Shown: one piece after another, positions 35,703 to 44,222 of the stretch
Position numbering within the stretch: position 1 is the stretch's first letter
Layout: each line of letters opens with the position of its first letter
Notes under the pieces: generated by a model
What the model was told of the DNA's origin: nothing
Seen by the model: only the letters and a program-made list of their open reading frames with translations
Databases searched by the model: none
Assembly: GCA_910584965.1 (NCBI GenBank)
Contig: CAJUDZ010000012.1
Location: 38,634 to 102,633 of the forward strand
Length of the DNA: 64,000 nucleotides
DNA from: an uncultured Lachnospiraceae bacterium
Lineage (GTDB): Bacteria; Bacillota; Clostridia; Lachnospirales; Lachnospiraceae
Direction: 5' to 3'
Program-made: the position numbers and the translations under genes

Positions 35703-36275
35703 TTAAGACAAATTGAACAGTATTCCAAGCGCTGCGGAGATCAGAAACATGTAAACGGGAGAAATCTTTTTCTTTTTGAATGTCCGGTATAAGAAGCCTG
35801 TTCCGGATAACAGGAGAAAAATAATGATATAACGATAATTAAATGTGATATTATCGTTAATGCTTTTTATGCCGAAAAAAACGTTTAGTCCCATCGTGCA
35901 TGCGGCGGTGAGAATGAGGGCGGCAATACCGGGACGGACGCCGGAAAGAAAAGCTTTTACGCCGTTATGACTGAGCAGACTGCCGATTACGGAGGCGATC
36001 AGGAAAATAATGATAAAGGAGGGCAGAATTACTCCCAGGGTTGCAAAAAAAGAACCGACGGCCCCGCCCTGTGATGCGCCGACAAAAGTTGCCATGTTGA
36101 CGGCCAGAGGACCGGGCGTTGATTCGGAAACGGCGATAAAACTTAAAAATTCGTTTTCGGTGAGCCAGCCGTTATCGAGCACCGTTTCACGGATTAAGGA
36201 GATCATGCCGTAGCCGCCGCCAAAAGACACCGCGCCGATTTTCAGGAAGTGAAGAAACAGTTTCAGATAAATCAT
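35703..36275 (-). CDS. Short chromate-transporter family protein, subunit 2
   Basis: A 190-residue membrane protein equal to one half of a full ChrA. It has five or six hydrophobic segments, with the family motifs KIGAVSFGGGYGMISLI near the N-terminus and SESTPGPLAVNMATFVG near residue 50. Short ChrA proteins work as pairs of unlike subunits with opposed topology. The start used is 7 nt after AGGAG; an ATG 6 nt earlier is too close. It overlaps the upstream partner gene by 4 nt (ATGA). The substrate may be chromate, sulfate or another anion. Confidence 0.88.
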   Translation of the reverse strand: MIYLKLFLHFLKIGAVSFGGGYGMISLIRETVLDNGWLTENEFLSFIAVSESTPGPLAVNMATFVGASQGGAVGSFFATLGVILPSFIIIFLIASVIGSLLSHNGVKAFLSGVRPGIAALILTAACTMGLNVFFGIKSINDNITFNYRYIIIFLLLSGTGFLYRTFKKKKISPVYMFLISAALGILFNLS

Positions 36276-36844
36276 CTGCATTCTCCTTTCCTGCTTATTT
36301 TTTGCAGCAGATTGACGGATATGCCGATAGCGCCGCAGATCATGATATAAAATACGGAAGAAAAGCTGACTGACAGAAGGGAAAACATGATCATGAAGCC
36401 GGCGGAGGCCGTAAAAAGTATCATATTAAAGGGATTTCTCGGAAGCTCTTTCAGCATTTGCAGGCCTGCGGACAGAATCAGATAGATGACGCAGACACGG
36501 ATGCCCTCGAATGCGTAATTCACATATCGAAAGGACAAAAATGTGTCAAAATACAGGGAAATCAAATAGATAATGACAAAAGACGGAATACATACCGCCA
36601 GCGTGGATGCGGCGGCGCCGCGGAATCCATCCACCCGGTAGCCGATATAAGTTGCGCTGTTAATGGCGACGGGCCCCGGCGTGGATTCTGCGATTGCGGC
36701 CATATTAAAAAAGTCTTCTTTTGTAATCCATTTCTTTTTGTCCACAAATTCGTTTTGTAACAGAGCGATCATGGCGTAACCGCCGCCGAAGGTGAACGCG
36801 CCGATTTTAAAAAAGGTCAGAAAAAGCGCCGCTGTTTTTTTCAT
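36272..36844 (-). CDS. Short chromate-transporter family protein, subunit 1
   Basis: A 190-residue partner of the preceding entry, the same length. It has the motifs FKIGAFTFGGGYAMIALL and AESTPGPVAINSATYIG and several membrane spans. The frame is open for 135 nt further upstream, across the divergent promoter region, but the ATG after GAAAGGA gives the family N-terminus KKTAALFLTFFKIG. The 4-nt overlap with the second subunit implies coupled translation. It is divergent from the phoP-like gene. Confidence 0.88.
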   Translation of the reverse strand: MKKTAALFLTFFKIGAFTFGGGYAMIALLQNEFVDKKKWITKEDFFNMAAIAESTPGPVAINSATYIGYRVDGFRGAAASTLAVCIPSFVIIYLISLYFDTFLSFRYVNYAFEGIRVCVIYLILSAGLQMLKELPRNPFNMILFTASAGFMIMFSLLSVSFSSVFYIMICGAIGISVNLLQKISRKGECR

Positions 36845-36876
36845 AAAAATGTTCCTTTCATTGTTTTGCTTCTTAT

Positions 36877-36905
36877 GTGACATGGTCCTGAATATATGGT
36901 AATAT
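36877..36905 (+). promoter_or_regulatory. Putative promoter for the PhoP/PhoR-like operon
   Basis: GTGACA, a 17-nt spacer and TAATAT lie 37 nt before the regulator start. Confidence 0.5.
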
Positions 36906-36941
36906 AAAAAACGTAGGAAAACAATAGGACGGGGTGATTTG

Positions 36942-37628
36942 ATGAAAATGATATATATTGTGGAAGACGATGCGAACATCCGGGAAATTGAGACGTTCGC
37001 GCTGAATAACTGCGGCTATGAGACGAAAGGATTTGAATGTGCCGCAGACTTTTTCAGAGGAATGCAGGACGAAAAACCGTCGCTGATTCTGTTGGATATT
37101 ATGCTGCCGGATGAAGACGGCATAACGGTTCTGAAAAAACTCCGTCAGGCGCATGATACGAAGAAGCTCCCTGTTATTATGGTGACTGCCAAAACAACGG
37201 AGATCGATAAAGTGAAGGGGCTTGATTCCGGCGCCGATGATTACATTACAAAACCTTTCGGCGTTATGGAGCTGATTTCGCGGGTCAAATCGCTTCTCAG
37301 AAGAATGGAACCAGAGGGGGAGGAAATGCCGCTTTTACTGTCGGAAATTGTGCTCGATACGGCGGGACGCACCTGTAAAGCGGCTGGCCGGCCGGTGGAA
37401 CTGACTTATAAAGAGTTTGAACTGTTATCGCTGCTGATCAGGAATAAGGGAATTGTTCTGACGAGAGACGCTTTGATGGAGAAAATCTGGGGCATCGATT
37501 TCATCGGGGAATCGAGAACGCTGGATGTTCATATCAAGACGCTGCGGAAAAAGCTGGGAGATGCGGGGCGTCATATCCAGACGGTCAGAAACGTCGGTTA
37601 TCTGGCGGATGAGGGAACGGAAAAATGA
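36942..37628 (+). CDS. PhoP/PhoB-like response regulator
   Basis: A 228-residue OmpR-class regulator. The receiver domain has VEDDANIRE, phospho-Asp in LILLDIMLPDEDG and TKPFG. The C-terminal winged helix ends TVRNVGYLADEG. The start is ATG after GGGGTGATTTG; a TTG codon just before it is an alternative. It overlaps the kinase by 4 nt. The pairing with a PhoR-like kinase, and a convergent Na/Pi cotransporter gene carrying TTTACA direct repeats, points to phosphate control. That is inference. Confidence 0.9.
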   Translation: MKMIYIVEDDANIREIETFALNNCGYETKGFECAADFFRGMQDEKPSLILLDIMLPDEDGITVLKKLRQAHDTKKLPVIMVTAKTTEIDKVKGLDSGADDYITKPFGVMELISRVKSLLRRMEPEGEEMPLLLSEIVLDTAGRTCKAAGRPVELTYKEFELLSLLIRNKGIVLTRDALMEKIWGIDFIGESRTLDVHIKTLRKKLGDAGRHIQTVRNVGYLADEGTEK

Positions 37629-38890
37629 CCAGAAAACTGAATTTGAATTTTATGCTCGTCATCGCGGTAGCCGTTTTTCTCAGTGTATTCTTTACGGCGG
37701 CCGTATCTTACAGGCTGCTGCAGGAAGAAGTTTTTGCGGATCTTTCCGCGGCGGCGGATATGATCGAAAAGCTGAATCTGGCGCAGCAGATGCAGAATGA
37801 GAAGTTTGCGGTGCAGGAAAGCGGGCTGCGGATTACCTGGATAGCTGCAGACGGAGCGGTATTATACGACAGCTATGCGGGCAATACGCTTCTGGAAAGC
37901 CATGAGGACAGGCCGGAGGTGGTACAGGCATTGGAGGACGGCGAAGGTAAAAGCGTCCGGAAATCCCGGACGATGGAGCGCAATATTTTCTTTTATGCCA
38001 GAAGAGTACAGGACGGGAGCGTTATCCGTATTGCGAAGGAGGCGGGGAGCATCTGGCATATTTACAGGAATATGCTGCCCGTCATTCTGCTTATTGCCGT
38101 ATTTTCCTTTCTGGCCTCCATGTGGCTTGCCGGCTTTTTGACGAAAGTTTTCGTCAGACAGGAAGAGGCTCTGAAAAATGCCAGAATCAGACAGGAATTT
38201 TCGGCCAATGTCAGCCACGAGCTGAAAACGCCGCTGACTTCCATTTCAGGCTATGCGGAGCTGATCGCAAACGGAATGGCATCCGGGAAAGAAGCGCGGC
38301 ATTTTGCGGAAGAAATCCATCGGAATGCGCAGAGGCTGCTCGCGCTGATCAACGATATCCTGCGGTTATCGGAGCTGGATGATATGCCGGAACACCAGTT
38401 CACTTTTGAAACGGTTGATCTGTATGAACTGGCGGCCCGGTGCATGGCGGTGATGGAACCGATCGCGGCCCGGCATGAGGTGCTTCTTTCCCTGACCGGA
38501 ACGCCGCTCATGATCTGCGCGGACAAAGACCTGATCGAAGAACTGCTTTATAACCTGTGCGACAATGCAATCCGCTATAATCAAAAGGGCGGACACGTTT
38601 GGATTACCGTGACAGACCGGCTGATGGTACGAGACGACGGCATCGGCATACCTCCCAAATATCAGAAGCGTGTTTTTGAGCGGTTCTTCCGGGCCGATAA
38701 GAGCCGTTCCAGAAAAACGGGTGGAACCGGACTCGGACTTGCCATCGTGAAGCATATAGCGGAAGTGCATCATGCGGGTATTTCGCTGGACAGTGCCGAA
38801 GGTGTGGGAACGACGGTAAGCGTACAGTTTCCGGAGATTTCGTCGTTTCTTCCCGCGGGCAGCAGGGCAGGCAGGCGCATGGATATTTAA
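37625..38890 (+). CDS. PhoR-like sensor histidine kinase
   Basis: A 421-residue membrane kinase with a first membrane segment near 8-30, an extracytoplasmic domain of about 110 residues, and a second membrane segment near 140-160. The HisKA domain has ANVSHELKTPLTSISGYAELI. The HATPase domain has LLYNLCDNAIRYN, VRDDGIGIPPKYQKRVFERF and TGGTGLGLAIVKHIAE. The FYRADKSRSRK-like stretch is typical of PhoR-type kinases. ATGA overlap with the regulator gene shows coupled translation. It converges on the Na/Pi cotransporter gene. Confidence 0.9.
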   Translation: MTRKLNLNFMLVIAVAVFLSVFFTAAVSYRLLQEEVFADLSAAADMIEKLNLAQQMQNEKFAVQESGLRITWIAADGAVLYDSYAGNTLLESHEDRPEVVQALEDGEGKSVRKSRTMERNIFFYARRVQDGSVIRIAKEAGSIWHIYRNMLPVILLIAVFSFLASMWLAGFLTKVFVRQEEALKNARIRQEFSANVSHELKTPLTSISGYAELIANGMASGKEARHFAEEIHRNAQRLLALINDILRLSELDDMPEHQFTFETVDLYELAARCMAVMEPIAARHEVLLSLTGTPLMICADKDLIEELLYNLCDNAIRYNQKGGHVWITVTDRLMVRDDGIGIPPKYQKRVFERFFRADKSRSRKTGGTGLGLAIVKHIAEVHHAGISLDSAEGVGTTVSVQFPEISSFLPAGSRAGRRMDI

Positions 38891-38925
38891 TAGCATATGT
38901 AATATTTGAGCGCCCTGCCGATTTG

Positions 38926-40614
38926 CTATGGGGTTTCTGATTCCGGAGAAAAAGACCGGACGGATTCGGCAATGCTGCAGCTGTGTTTTACAATCCGGTC
39001 AAGTCCGTTGAGAAGATCGGCAAGGAGAAATCCCATGCCCACGCTGCATTTTCCTTTTTTCAGCCGTTTTTTATGATTTTTCAGTATTTTTTTGGAAATG
39101 CGTTCCTGTTCGCCCTGCAAATAGCGTATGTTATTGAAAAAGACAGGGGAAGGCGTTTTCCAATAGTCAGCCGTTTGTTTTAACAGGGTCAGGAGCCCGG
39201 CGCGGTATTCCATCAGCTCGTTTCTGGCTTCTTTTGAAAAACGCTGGTTTTTCTGTTCCATTTTGTTAAAGCAGGCCGTGACGCCGAGCGCATAGTCTGC
39301 AATGCGTTCTATATCGCCGACACAGTGCTGTAAAAGCGTCAATTCCATGAGATCGGTTTCCGTTAAAGAGGAACGGCTGATCCGGAACAGGTATTCGTTG
39401 ATTTGGTCTTCATAACGATCGATATCATGTTCCAGCGCTTCCACATATTCCGCCTTTTCTTTCTGATAGTGGAGGAGCAGAGCGAGCGCTTCCCGGGCGG
39501 ATTCTTCCGCAAGCGCCATCATGACGCCGGTAGTCTTCCGGCACTGATGAAGAGCAAGCGCAGGATTTTCCAGAAAACGTTTATCCATATTGGAAAGTGC
39601 GGAAAGCCTTGCCGGCGATAATTCCACATTGTCTTCGTCTTTGGAAGAAACGGAGAAGCGTGCGAGCCTGACCAGCCAGCCTGAAAACGGAAGCAGAACA
39701 AGCGTCGCAAACAGGTTGAAACAGGAATGGGTTACGGCGATGCCGGCGGGCGTGGCGGCCCGGTGATAGAAATCAAACGGCAGTACGAGGTGAACCGCAT
39801 AAAAGCAGCCCATGAATGCAAATGTCCCGATCAGGTTAAAGTACAAATGAAGAAATGCCGCTCTTTTTGCATTCGGTTTCGCGCCGATGGAAGAGAGCAG
39901 CGCGGTAACGCAGGTTCCGATGTTCTGGCCCATGATGATCGGCAGTACCGCCGAATAAGGAATCGCTCCGGTGACGCAGAGCGCCTGAAGGATTCCGACG
40001 GAGGCGGAAGAACTCTGTATCAGGGCGGTCAGGACGGCTCCTGCGAGGATTCCCATGACCGGGTTGGAAAATTTAACGAACAGGTCGGCAAAACCCGGAA
40101 TATCTCCAAGAGGTTTTACCGCGGAACTCATACTGTGCATACCGGACATCAGAATGGCAAATCCAAGAAGGATGCCGCCTGCATTTTTCTTTTTCCCGGA
40201 TTTGCCGGACATCATAAGAATAACACCTGCAATCGCAAGGAACGGTGAAAAAGATTCGGGTTTCAAGAGCATGAGAACGGTATTGCTTTCTTTTATGCCG
40301 GTAAGGCTCAGGAACCATGATGTGACGGTGGTTCCGATATTGGCGCCCATAATGATTCCGACGGCCTGTTCTAAACGCATCAGGCCGGAATTGACGAATC
40401 CCACAACCATAACGGTTGTTGCGGAAGAAGATTGAATAACGGCAGTTATTCCTGCGCCGAGCAGAACGCCCTTTATCGGATTGTTGGTCATTTTGGTAAG
40501 AATGGCTTCCATTTTGCTTCCGGAAGCCCTGGCAAGGGTTTCGCCCATCAGGTGCATTCCGTAAAGAAAAAAGGCAAGGCCTCCGATCATTGTAAACAGA
40601 TTAGTCAGCTGCAT
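38926..40614 (-). CDS. Na+/phosphate cotransporter (NptA family) with PhoU-like domain
   Basis: A 562-residue transporter. Two inverted NptA/Na-Pi-cotransport repeats carry the hallmark QSSSATTVMVVGFVNSG (about residue 61) and QSSSASVGILQAL (about 200). About ten membrane spans end near residue 320. The C-terminal 220 residues form a helical PhoU-like domain. It imports phosphate with sodium. GAGG lies about 11 nt before the ATG. Three TTTACA boxes stand upstream on the same strand. It converges with the PhoPR-like operon; the use of Na+ fits the Na+ pump later in the window. Confidence 0.92.
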   Translation of the reverse strand: MQLTNLFTMIGGLAFFLYGMHLMGETLARASGSKMEAILTKMTNNPIKGVLLGAGITAVIQSSSATTVMVVGFVNSGLMRLEQAVGIIMGANIGTTVTSWFLSLTGIKESNTVLMLLKPESFSPFLAIAGVILMMSGKSGKKKNAGGILLGFAILMSGMHSMSSAVKPLGDIPGFADLFVKFSNPVMGILAGAVLTALIQSSSASVGILQALCVTGAIPYSAVLPIIMGQNIGTCVTALLSSIGAKPNAKRAAFLHLYFNLIGTFAFMGCFYAVHLVLPFDFYHRAATPAGIAVTHSCFNLFATLVLLPFSGWLVRLARFSVSSKDEDNVELSPARLSALSNMDKRFLENPALALHQCRKTTGVMMALAEESAREALALLLHYQKEKAEYVEALEHDIDRYEDQINEYLFRISRSSLTETDLMELTLLQHCVGDIERIADYALGVTACFNKMEQKNQRFSKEARNELMEYRAGLLTLLKQTADYWKTPSPVFFNNIRYLQGEQERISKKILKNHKKRLKKGKCSVGMGFLLADLLNGLDRIVKHSCSIAESVRSFSPESETP

Positions 40615-40661
40615 TTGTGAATCGCCTCTCTTTTTCGTTTTTTTTCAATATAACTTTGCCA

Positions 40662-40700
40662 TGTAAAGTTCAGGGGATTCGTATGTAAAATATATGTAAA
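40662..40700 (-). promoter_or_regulatory. PhoP-box-like direct repeats upstream of the Na/Pi cotransporter
   Basis: On the minus strand three identical TTTACA hexamers (complements of 40695-40700, 40684-40689 and 40662-40667) are spaced 11 and 22 nt, that is on one helical face. A TATATT -10-like site (complement of 40647-40652) follows. This matches the 11-bp-phased TTAACA-type repeats bound by PhoP in Bacillus. Confidence 0.55.
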
Positions 40701-40723
40701 ATTTGGGGGACCGCATAAGGGAG

Positions 40724-40752
40724 TTGACAACCCCCGAAAGCTGGCATAAACT
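40724..40752 (+). promoter_or_regulatory. Promoter for feoAB
   Basis: A perfect TTGACA, a 17-nt spacer and TAAACT. The leader (about 55 nt) contains a TGCCGC/GCGGCA hairpin at 40760-40776. I saw no Fur-type palindrome. Confidence 0.65.
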
Positions 40753-40812
40753 ATTTTTGTGCCGCAGAAGGCGGCAGGGCTGAAAGAATGATCTTCCAAA
40801 GGGGGAAGGATA

Positions 40813-41034
40813 ATGACATTAGATCAGATTCCGATCGGACAGGAAGTTACGATTGTACAGGTAGGCGGCGAGGGGGAGCTTCGCTGCCGGTTTCTGGATA
40901 TGGGCCTGATTCCCAGAACAAAAGTAAAAATACGTAAAATGGCGCCTATGGGCGACCCGATCGAAATAGAACTGCGCGGCTATGAACTTACAATCCGCAA
41001 GGAGGATGCGCAGAAAATAGAAGTGCAAAGCTGA
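40813..41034 (+). CDS. feoA: Ferrous iron transport protein A
   Basis: A 73-residue cytoplasmic SH3-like protein that assists FeoB. It starts TLDQIPIGQEVTIVQV and has the family pattern LRCRFLDMGLIPRTKVKI. The site upstream is AAGGGGGAAGG. It is followed by feoB with a 55-nt gap and shares the upstream promoter. Confidence 0.95.
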   Translation: MTLDQIPIGQEVTIVQVGGEGELRCRFLDMGLIPRTKVKIRKMAPMGDPIEIELRGYELTIRKEDAQKIEVQS

Positions 41035-41089
41035 AAAGGCTTTGGAAAAGGCATGGTTATCGATAACAGGTACATTTGGAGAAACGGAC

Positions 41090-43096
41090 ATGGTATACGC
41101 ATTAGTAGGTAATCAAAACTGCGGTAAAACGACATTATTTAATCAACTGACCGGTTCTAACCAGCATGTGGGTAATTTTCCGGGCGTTACAGTGGATCAG
41201 AAGGTCGGGACGATTCAGGGGGAAAAGGGAGACGCGGTCGTAGATTTACCGGGCATTTATTCCCTCAGGCCTTACAGCAATGAAGAAATTGTGACGAGAG
41301 ATTTCATTTTAAATGAAAAACCGGACGGTATCATCAATATTGTGGATGCCACTAATATTGAAAGAAATCTGTATCTGACACTGCAATTACTCGAAATGCA
41401 CATCCCGATGGTGCTGGCGCTTAACATGATGGATGAAGTGCGGGGAAACGGCGGCACGATCGCGCTTGATAAGATGGAAGAACAGCTCGGCATTCCGGTG
41501 ATTGCGATCAGCGCAATCAAGAATGAAGGTCTGGAAGATCTGATGAAGGCGGTCCGGGAAGCGGCCGGGAGACGGCTTTATCCGAAAGTGACGGACTTTT
41601 GTGAAAAAGGGCCCATACATAGATGTATCCATGCGGTCAGTCATCAGGTGGAAGACCATGCGGAGTTAATCAATATGTCTCCCCGTTTTGCCGCGAGCAA
41701 GATCGTGGAGGGCGACAGGGATGTCATCGAACGGCTGAAGCTGTCTCAGAATGAGCTGGAGCTGATGGAGCACAGCATCGTGGAGATGGAACAGGATAAC
41801 GGCATGGACAGAAACGCTTCGCTTGCGGATATGCGCTATACGTTTATCGAAAAAGTATGTGAAAGCGCGGTGATCAAATGCCGGGAGAGCAGGGAGCATA
41901 AGAGAAGCGTCAGAATCGATACGGTACTGACGGGAAAATATTTTGCCGTACCGGCGTTTCTGCTCATTATGATGTTGATTTTCTGGCTGACGTTCGGACT
42001 GATCGGCCAGGGCCTGAGCGATCTGCTGGGGATGGGCATCGACGCGCTTTCGGCGTTTGTGGAAAAAATGCTGACGGCCTACGGTATCAATCCGGTGGTC
42101 GAGAGCCTTGTGATCGACGGGATTTTTGCCGGAGTGGGCAGCGTTCTGAGTTTTCTTCCGATTATTGTCGTACTGTTTTTTTTCCTTTCCATTTTGGAAG
42201 ATTCCGGTTATATGGCCCGAATCGCATTTGTAATGGACAGGCCGCTTCGGAAGATCGGTTTGTCCGGCAAGAGCTTTGTTTCCATGCTGATCGGCTTCGG
42301 GTGCAGCGTGCCGGCCGTGATGTCCAGCAGAACGCTGTCTTCGGAACGGGATAAAAAGATGACGATCATGTTGATTCCGTTTATCAGCTGTTCGGCTAAA
42401 ATACCGATTTATGCTCTGTTTACGTCGGCCTTTTTTCCGGATCATCCGGTGCTTGTGATGATGGGCCTTTATGTGCTCGGCATTCTGGTGGGGCTGCTTG
42501 TGGCGGTGGTTCTGAACCATACGGCTTTCAGGGGAAATTCCATGCCTTTTATGATGGAGCTGCCCAATTACCGTTTTCCGTCCGCAAAGAGCGTTCTTCT
42601 GTTGATGTGGGATAAGGCAAAAGATTTTCTGCAAAGGGCCTTTACCGTGATTTTCATCGCAACGATGATTATCTGGTTTTTACAGACTTTTGACAGCCGT
42701 CTGAATGTGGTTGCGGACAGCAGAGACAGTCTGCTGGCGCTGGTCGGCCAGTATATTGCGCCCCTGTTTACGCCGCTCGGATTTAATGACTGGCGCGTGG
42801 CGACATCCCTGATCAGCGGTTTTTCGGCCAAAGAAGCGGTGGTCAGCACGTTAAGCGTCCTGACGGGAACTTCGATGAGCAATTTAAGCGGGACGCTGGG
42901 AAGCATTTTTACGCCGGTTTCAGCGGTCAGCTTCCTCGCTTTTACGTTGCTTTATACGCCGTGCGTGGCGGCGGTGGCGACGATTAAACGGGAAATGGCC
43001 TCGGCCTGGAAAGCGTTTTTGATTGTGCTGATGCAATGCGGCGTCGCGTGGCTTGTATCATGTGTTATATATCAGGTGTTATGTTTTTTCGGATGA
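41090..43096 (+). CDS. feoB: Ferrous iron transporter FeoB
   Basis: A 668-residue Fe2+ transporter. The N-terminal G domain has ALVGNQNCGKTTLFNQLTG (G1), VGNFPGVTVDQK (G2), DLPGIYSL (G3) and LNMMD (G4). A helical GDI-like region follows, then a membrane domain with two Gate motifs of which IGFGCSVPAVMSSRTL is clear. The frame is open 48 nt further upstream, but the ATG 7 nt after GGAG gives the family start VYALVGNQNCGK. An ATG in that upstream part abuts AAAAGG. It is essential for iron uptake in anaerobes. Confidence 0.95.
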   Translation: MVYALVGNQNCGKTTLFNQLTGSNQHVGNFPGVTVDQKVGTIQGEKGDAVVDLPGIYSLRPYSNEEIVTRDFILNEKPDGIINIVDATNIERNLYLTLQLLEMHIPMVLALNMMDEVRGNGGTIALDKMEEQLGIPVIAISAIKNEGLEDLMKAVREAAGRRLYPKVTDFCEKGPIHRCIHAVSHQVEDHAELINMSPRFAASKIVEGDRDVIERLKLSQNELELMEHSIVEMEQDNGMDRNASLADMRYTFIEKVCESAVIKCRESREHKRSVRIDTVLTGKYFAVPAFLLIMMLIFWLTFGLIGQGLSDLLGMGIDALSAFVEKMLTAYGINPVVESLVIDGIFAGVGSVLSFLPIIVVLFFFLSILEDSGYMARIAFVMDRPLRKIGLSGKSFVSMLIGFGCSVPAVMSSRTLSSERDKKMTIMLIPFISCSAKIPIYALFTSAFFPDHPVLVMMGLYVLGILVGLLVAVVLNHTAFRGNSMPFMMELPNYRFPSAKSVLLLMWDKAKDFLQRAFTVIFIATMIIWFLQTFDSRLNVVADSRDSLLALVGQYIAPLFTPLGFNDWRVATSLISGFSAKEAVVSTLSVLTGTSMSNLSGTLGSIFTPVSAVSFLAFTLLYTPCVAAVATIKREMASAWKAFLIVLMQCGVAWLVSCVIYQVLCFFG

Positions 43097-43181
43097 TATT
43101 GTTTTTGGCGGGGGAAAGGCGTTTGTCCCGTTTCCGCCGATGACAGGAATATGAATCGTATAATGTGGAACCATACTTAGA

Positions 43182-43234
43182 AAGCCTCATAAAATAATGA
43201 CAGAGACTGTTGCGGCGGCATAATTGGGAGGCTT
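43182..43234 (+). promoter_or_regulatory. Stem-loop leader before the ZIP gene
   Basis: AAGCCTC (43182-43188) pairs with GAGGCTT (43228-43234), just before the AGGAAAGG ribosome binding site. Inside it ACAG/CTGT (43200-43203 with 43207-43210) forms a small hairpin. A TATAAT lies upstream at 43159-43164. It may be a control element; I recognise no known riboswitch. Confidence 0.4.
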
Positions 43235-43255
43235 AGGAAAGGTATGGTCATTGAT

Positions 43256-44032
43256 ATGAGTATTTTTTTCGGGCTTATGATTCCGTTTCTCGGCACGTTT
43301 GCGGGAGCGGCCTGCGTTCTTTTTATGAGAAACGGTATGAACGCGCTGTTGGAAAAAGTATTGCTTGGTTTTGCTTCCGGCGTTATGGTGGCGGCATCCG
43401 TCTGGTCGCTGCTGCTTCCGGCAATCGATATGGCACAGGGGTATGGGAAATTGGCATTTGTGCCTGCGGCGGCGGGTTTTGCGGCGGGGATTGCCTTTTT
43501 ATACGGACTGGACAAAATGATTCCCCATCTGCACCCCGGAGGGAACAAACCGGAAGGCATGCGGAGCAGGCTGAACAAAACGACGATGCTGGCGCTGGCC
43601 GTCACTCTGCATAATATTCCGGAAGGAATGGCTGTGGGAGTCGTGTTTGCGGGCGTTCTGTCGGGAAGCCGGGAGATGACGCTTGCAGGGGCGTACACGC
43701 TGGCTGTGGGCATTGCCATCCAGAATTTTCCGGAGGGCGCCATCATTTCCATGCCGATGAAAAGTAACGGGACCGGAAAGAAGAGGGCTTTTGCCTATGG
43801 TATCTTGTCCGGCGCCGTGGAACCGGCGGCGGCATTTGTTACCATATTAATAACAAATGTTATAGAAAAGGCGCTTCCGTTTCTCCTGGCGCTTGCGGCA
43901 GGCGCGATGCTGTTTGTTGTCGTGGAAGAGCTGATTCCGGAGGCATCCGGAGACGGAGACTCGGACGGTGCAACGCTTGGATTTGCGGCGGGATTTCTGA
44001 TTATGATGATATTGGATGTTGCACTAAGCTAG
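43256..44032 (+). CDS. ZIP family metal transporter
   Basis: A 258-residue membrane protein with about eight hydrophobic segments. The metal-binding helices carry HNIPEGMAVGV (about residue 119) and NFPEGAIISMPM (about 158), as in ZupT/GufA-type ZIP proteins, which import Zn2+, Fe2+ or Mn2+. A His-containing loop (HLHPGGNKPEGMRS) lies between helices 3 and 4. An in-frame ATG 12 nt upstream abuts AAAGG, so the second ATG is taken. Its position after feoAB suggests metal homeostasis, but it appears to have its own leader. Confidence 0.92.
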   Translation: MSIFFGLMIPFLGTFAGAACVLFMRNGMNALLEKVLLGFASGVMVAASVWSLLLPAIDMAQGYGKLAFVPAAAGFAAGIAFLYGLDKMIPHLHPGGNKPEGMRSRLNKTTMLALAVTLHNIPEGMAVGVVFAGVLSGSREMTLAGAYTLAVGIAIQNFPEGAIISMPMKSNGTGKKRAFAYGILSGAVEPAAAFVTILITNVIEKALPFLLALAAGAMLFVVVEELIPEASGDGDSDGATLGFAAGFLIMMILDVALS

Positions 44033-44222
44033 ATTGAAAAATCATGCTGACGCACTGATTTTTCAATCGCGAATTTGTGCCTGCGGCTCAAAGTTCGCTA
44101 GTTGAGAGAATCTAAAACTTCACATGGAAGAATGCCTTGAAAAGCAGGCATCCTTCATCTTGATTTTGACTTGAGATTCTGCGAAGCGGAAACGATGATG
44201 CAAGAGAAAGGATACGGAAGAA
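44033..44222 (+). other. Structured intergenic region between ZIP and HPr-like genes
   Basis: This 190-nt gap is dense in inverted repeats. A 13-bp hairpin (44032-44044 with 44056-44068) lacks a T tract. A GCGAA/TTCGC hairpin follows at about 44069-44098. A larger element is closed by AGAATCT and AGATTCT (about 44106-44179) and encloses GAAGAATGCCT/AGGCATCCTTC. The last could be a leader for the HPr-like gene. No protein gene is evident. Confidence 0.5.

Noticed and set aside
40615..40812. Fur box upstream of feoAB
   Set aside because: No GATAATGATAATCATTATC-like palindrome is present. Only a partial GGGGG/CCCCC inverted repeat flanks the -35 region.
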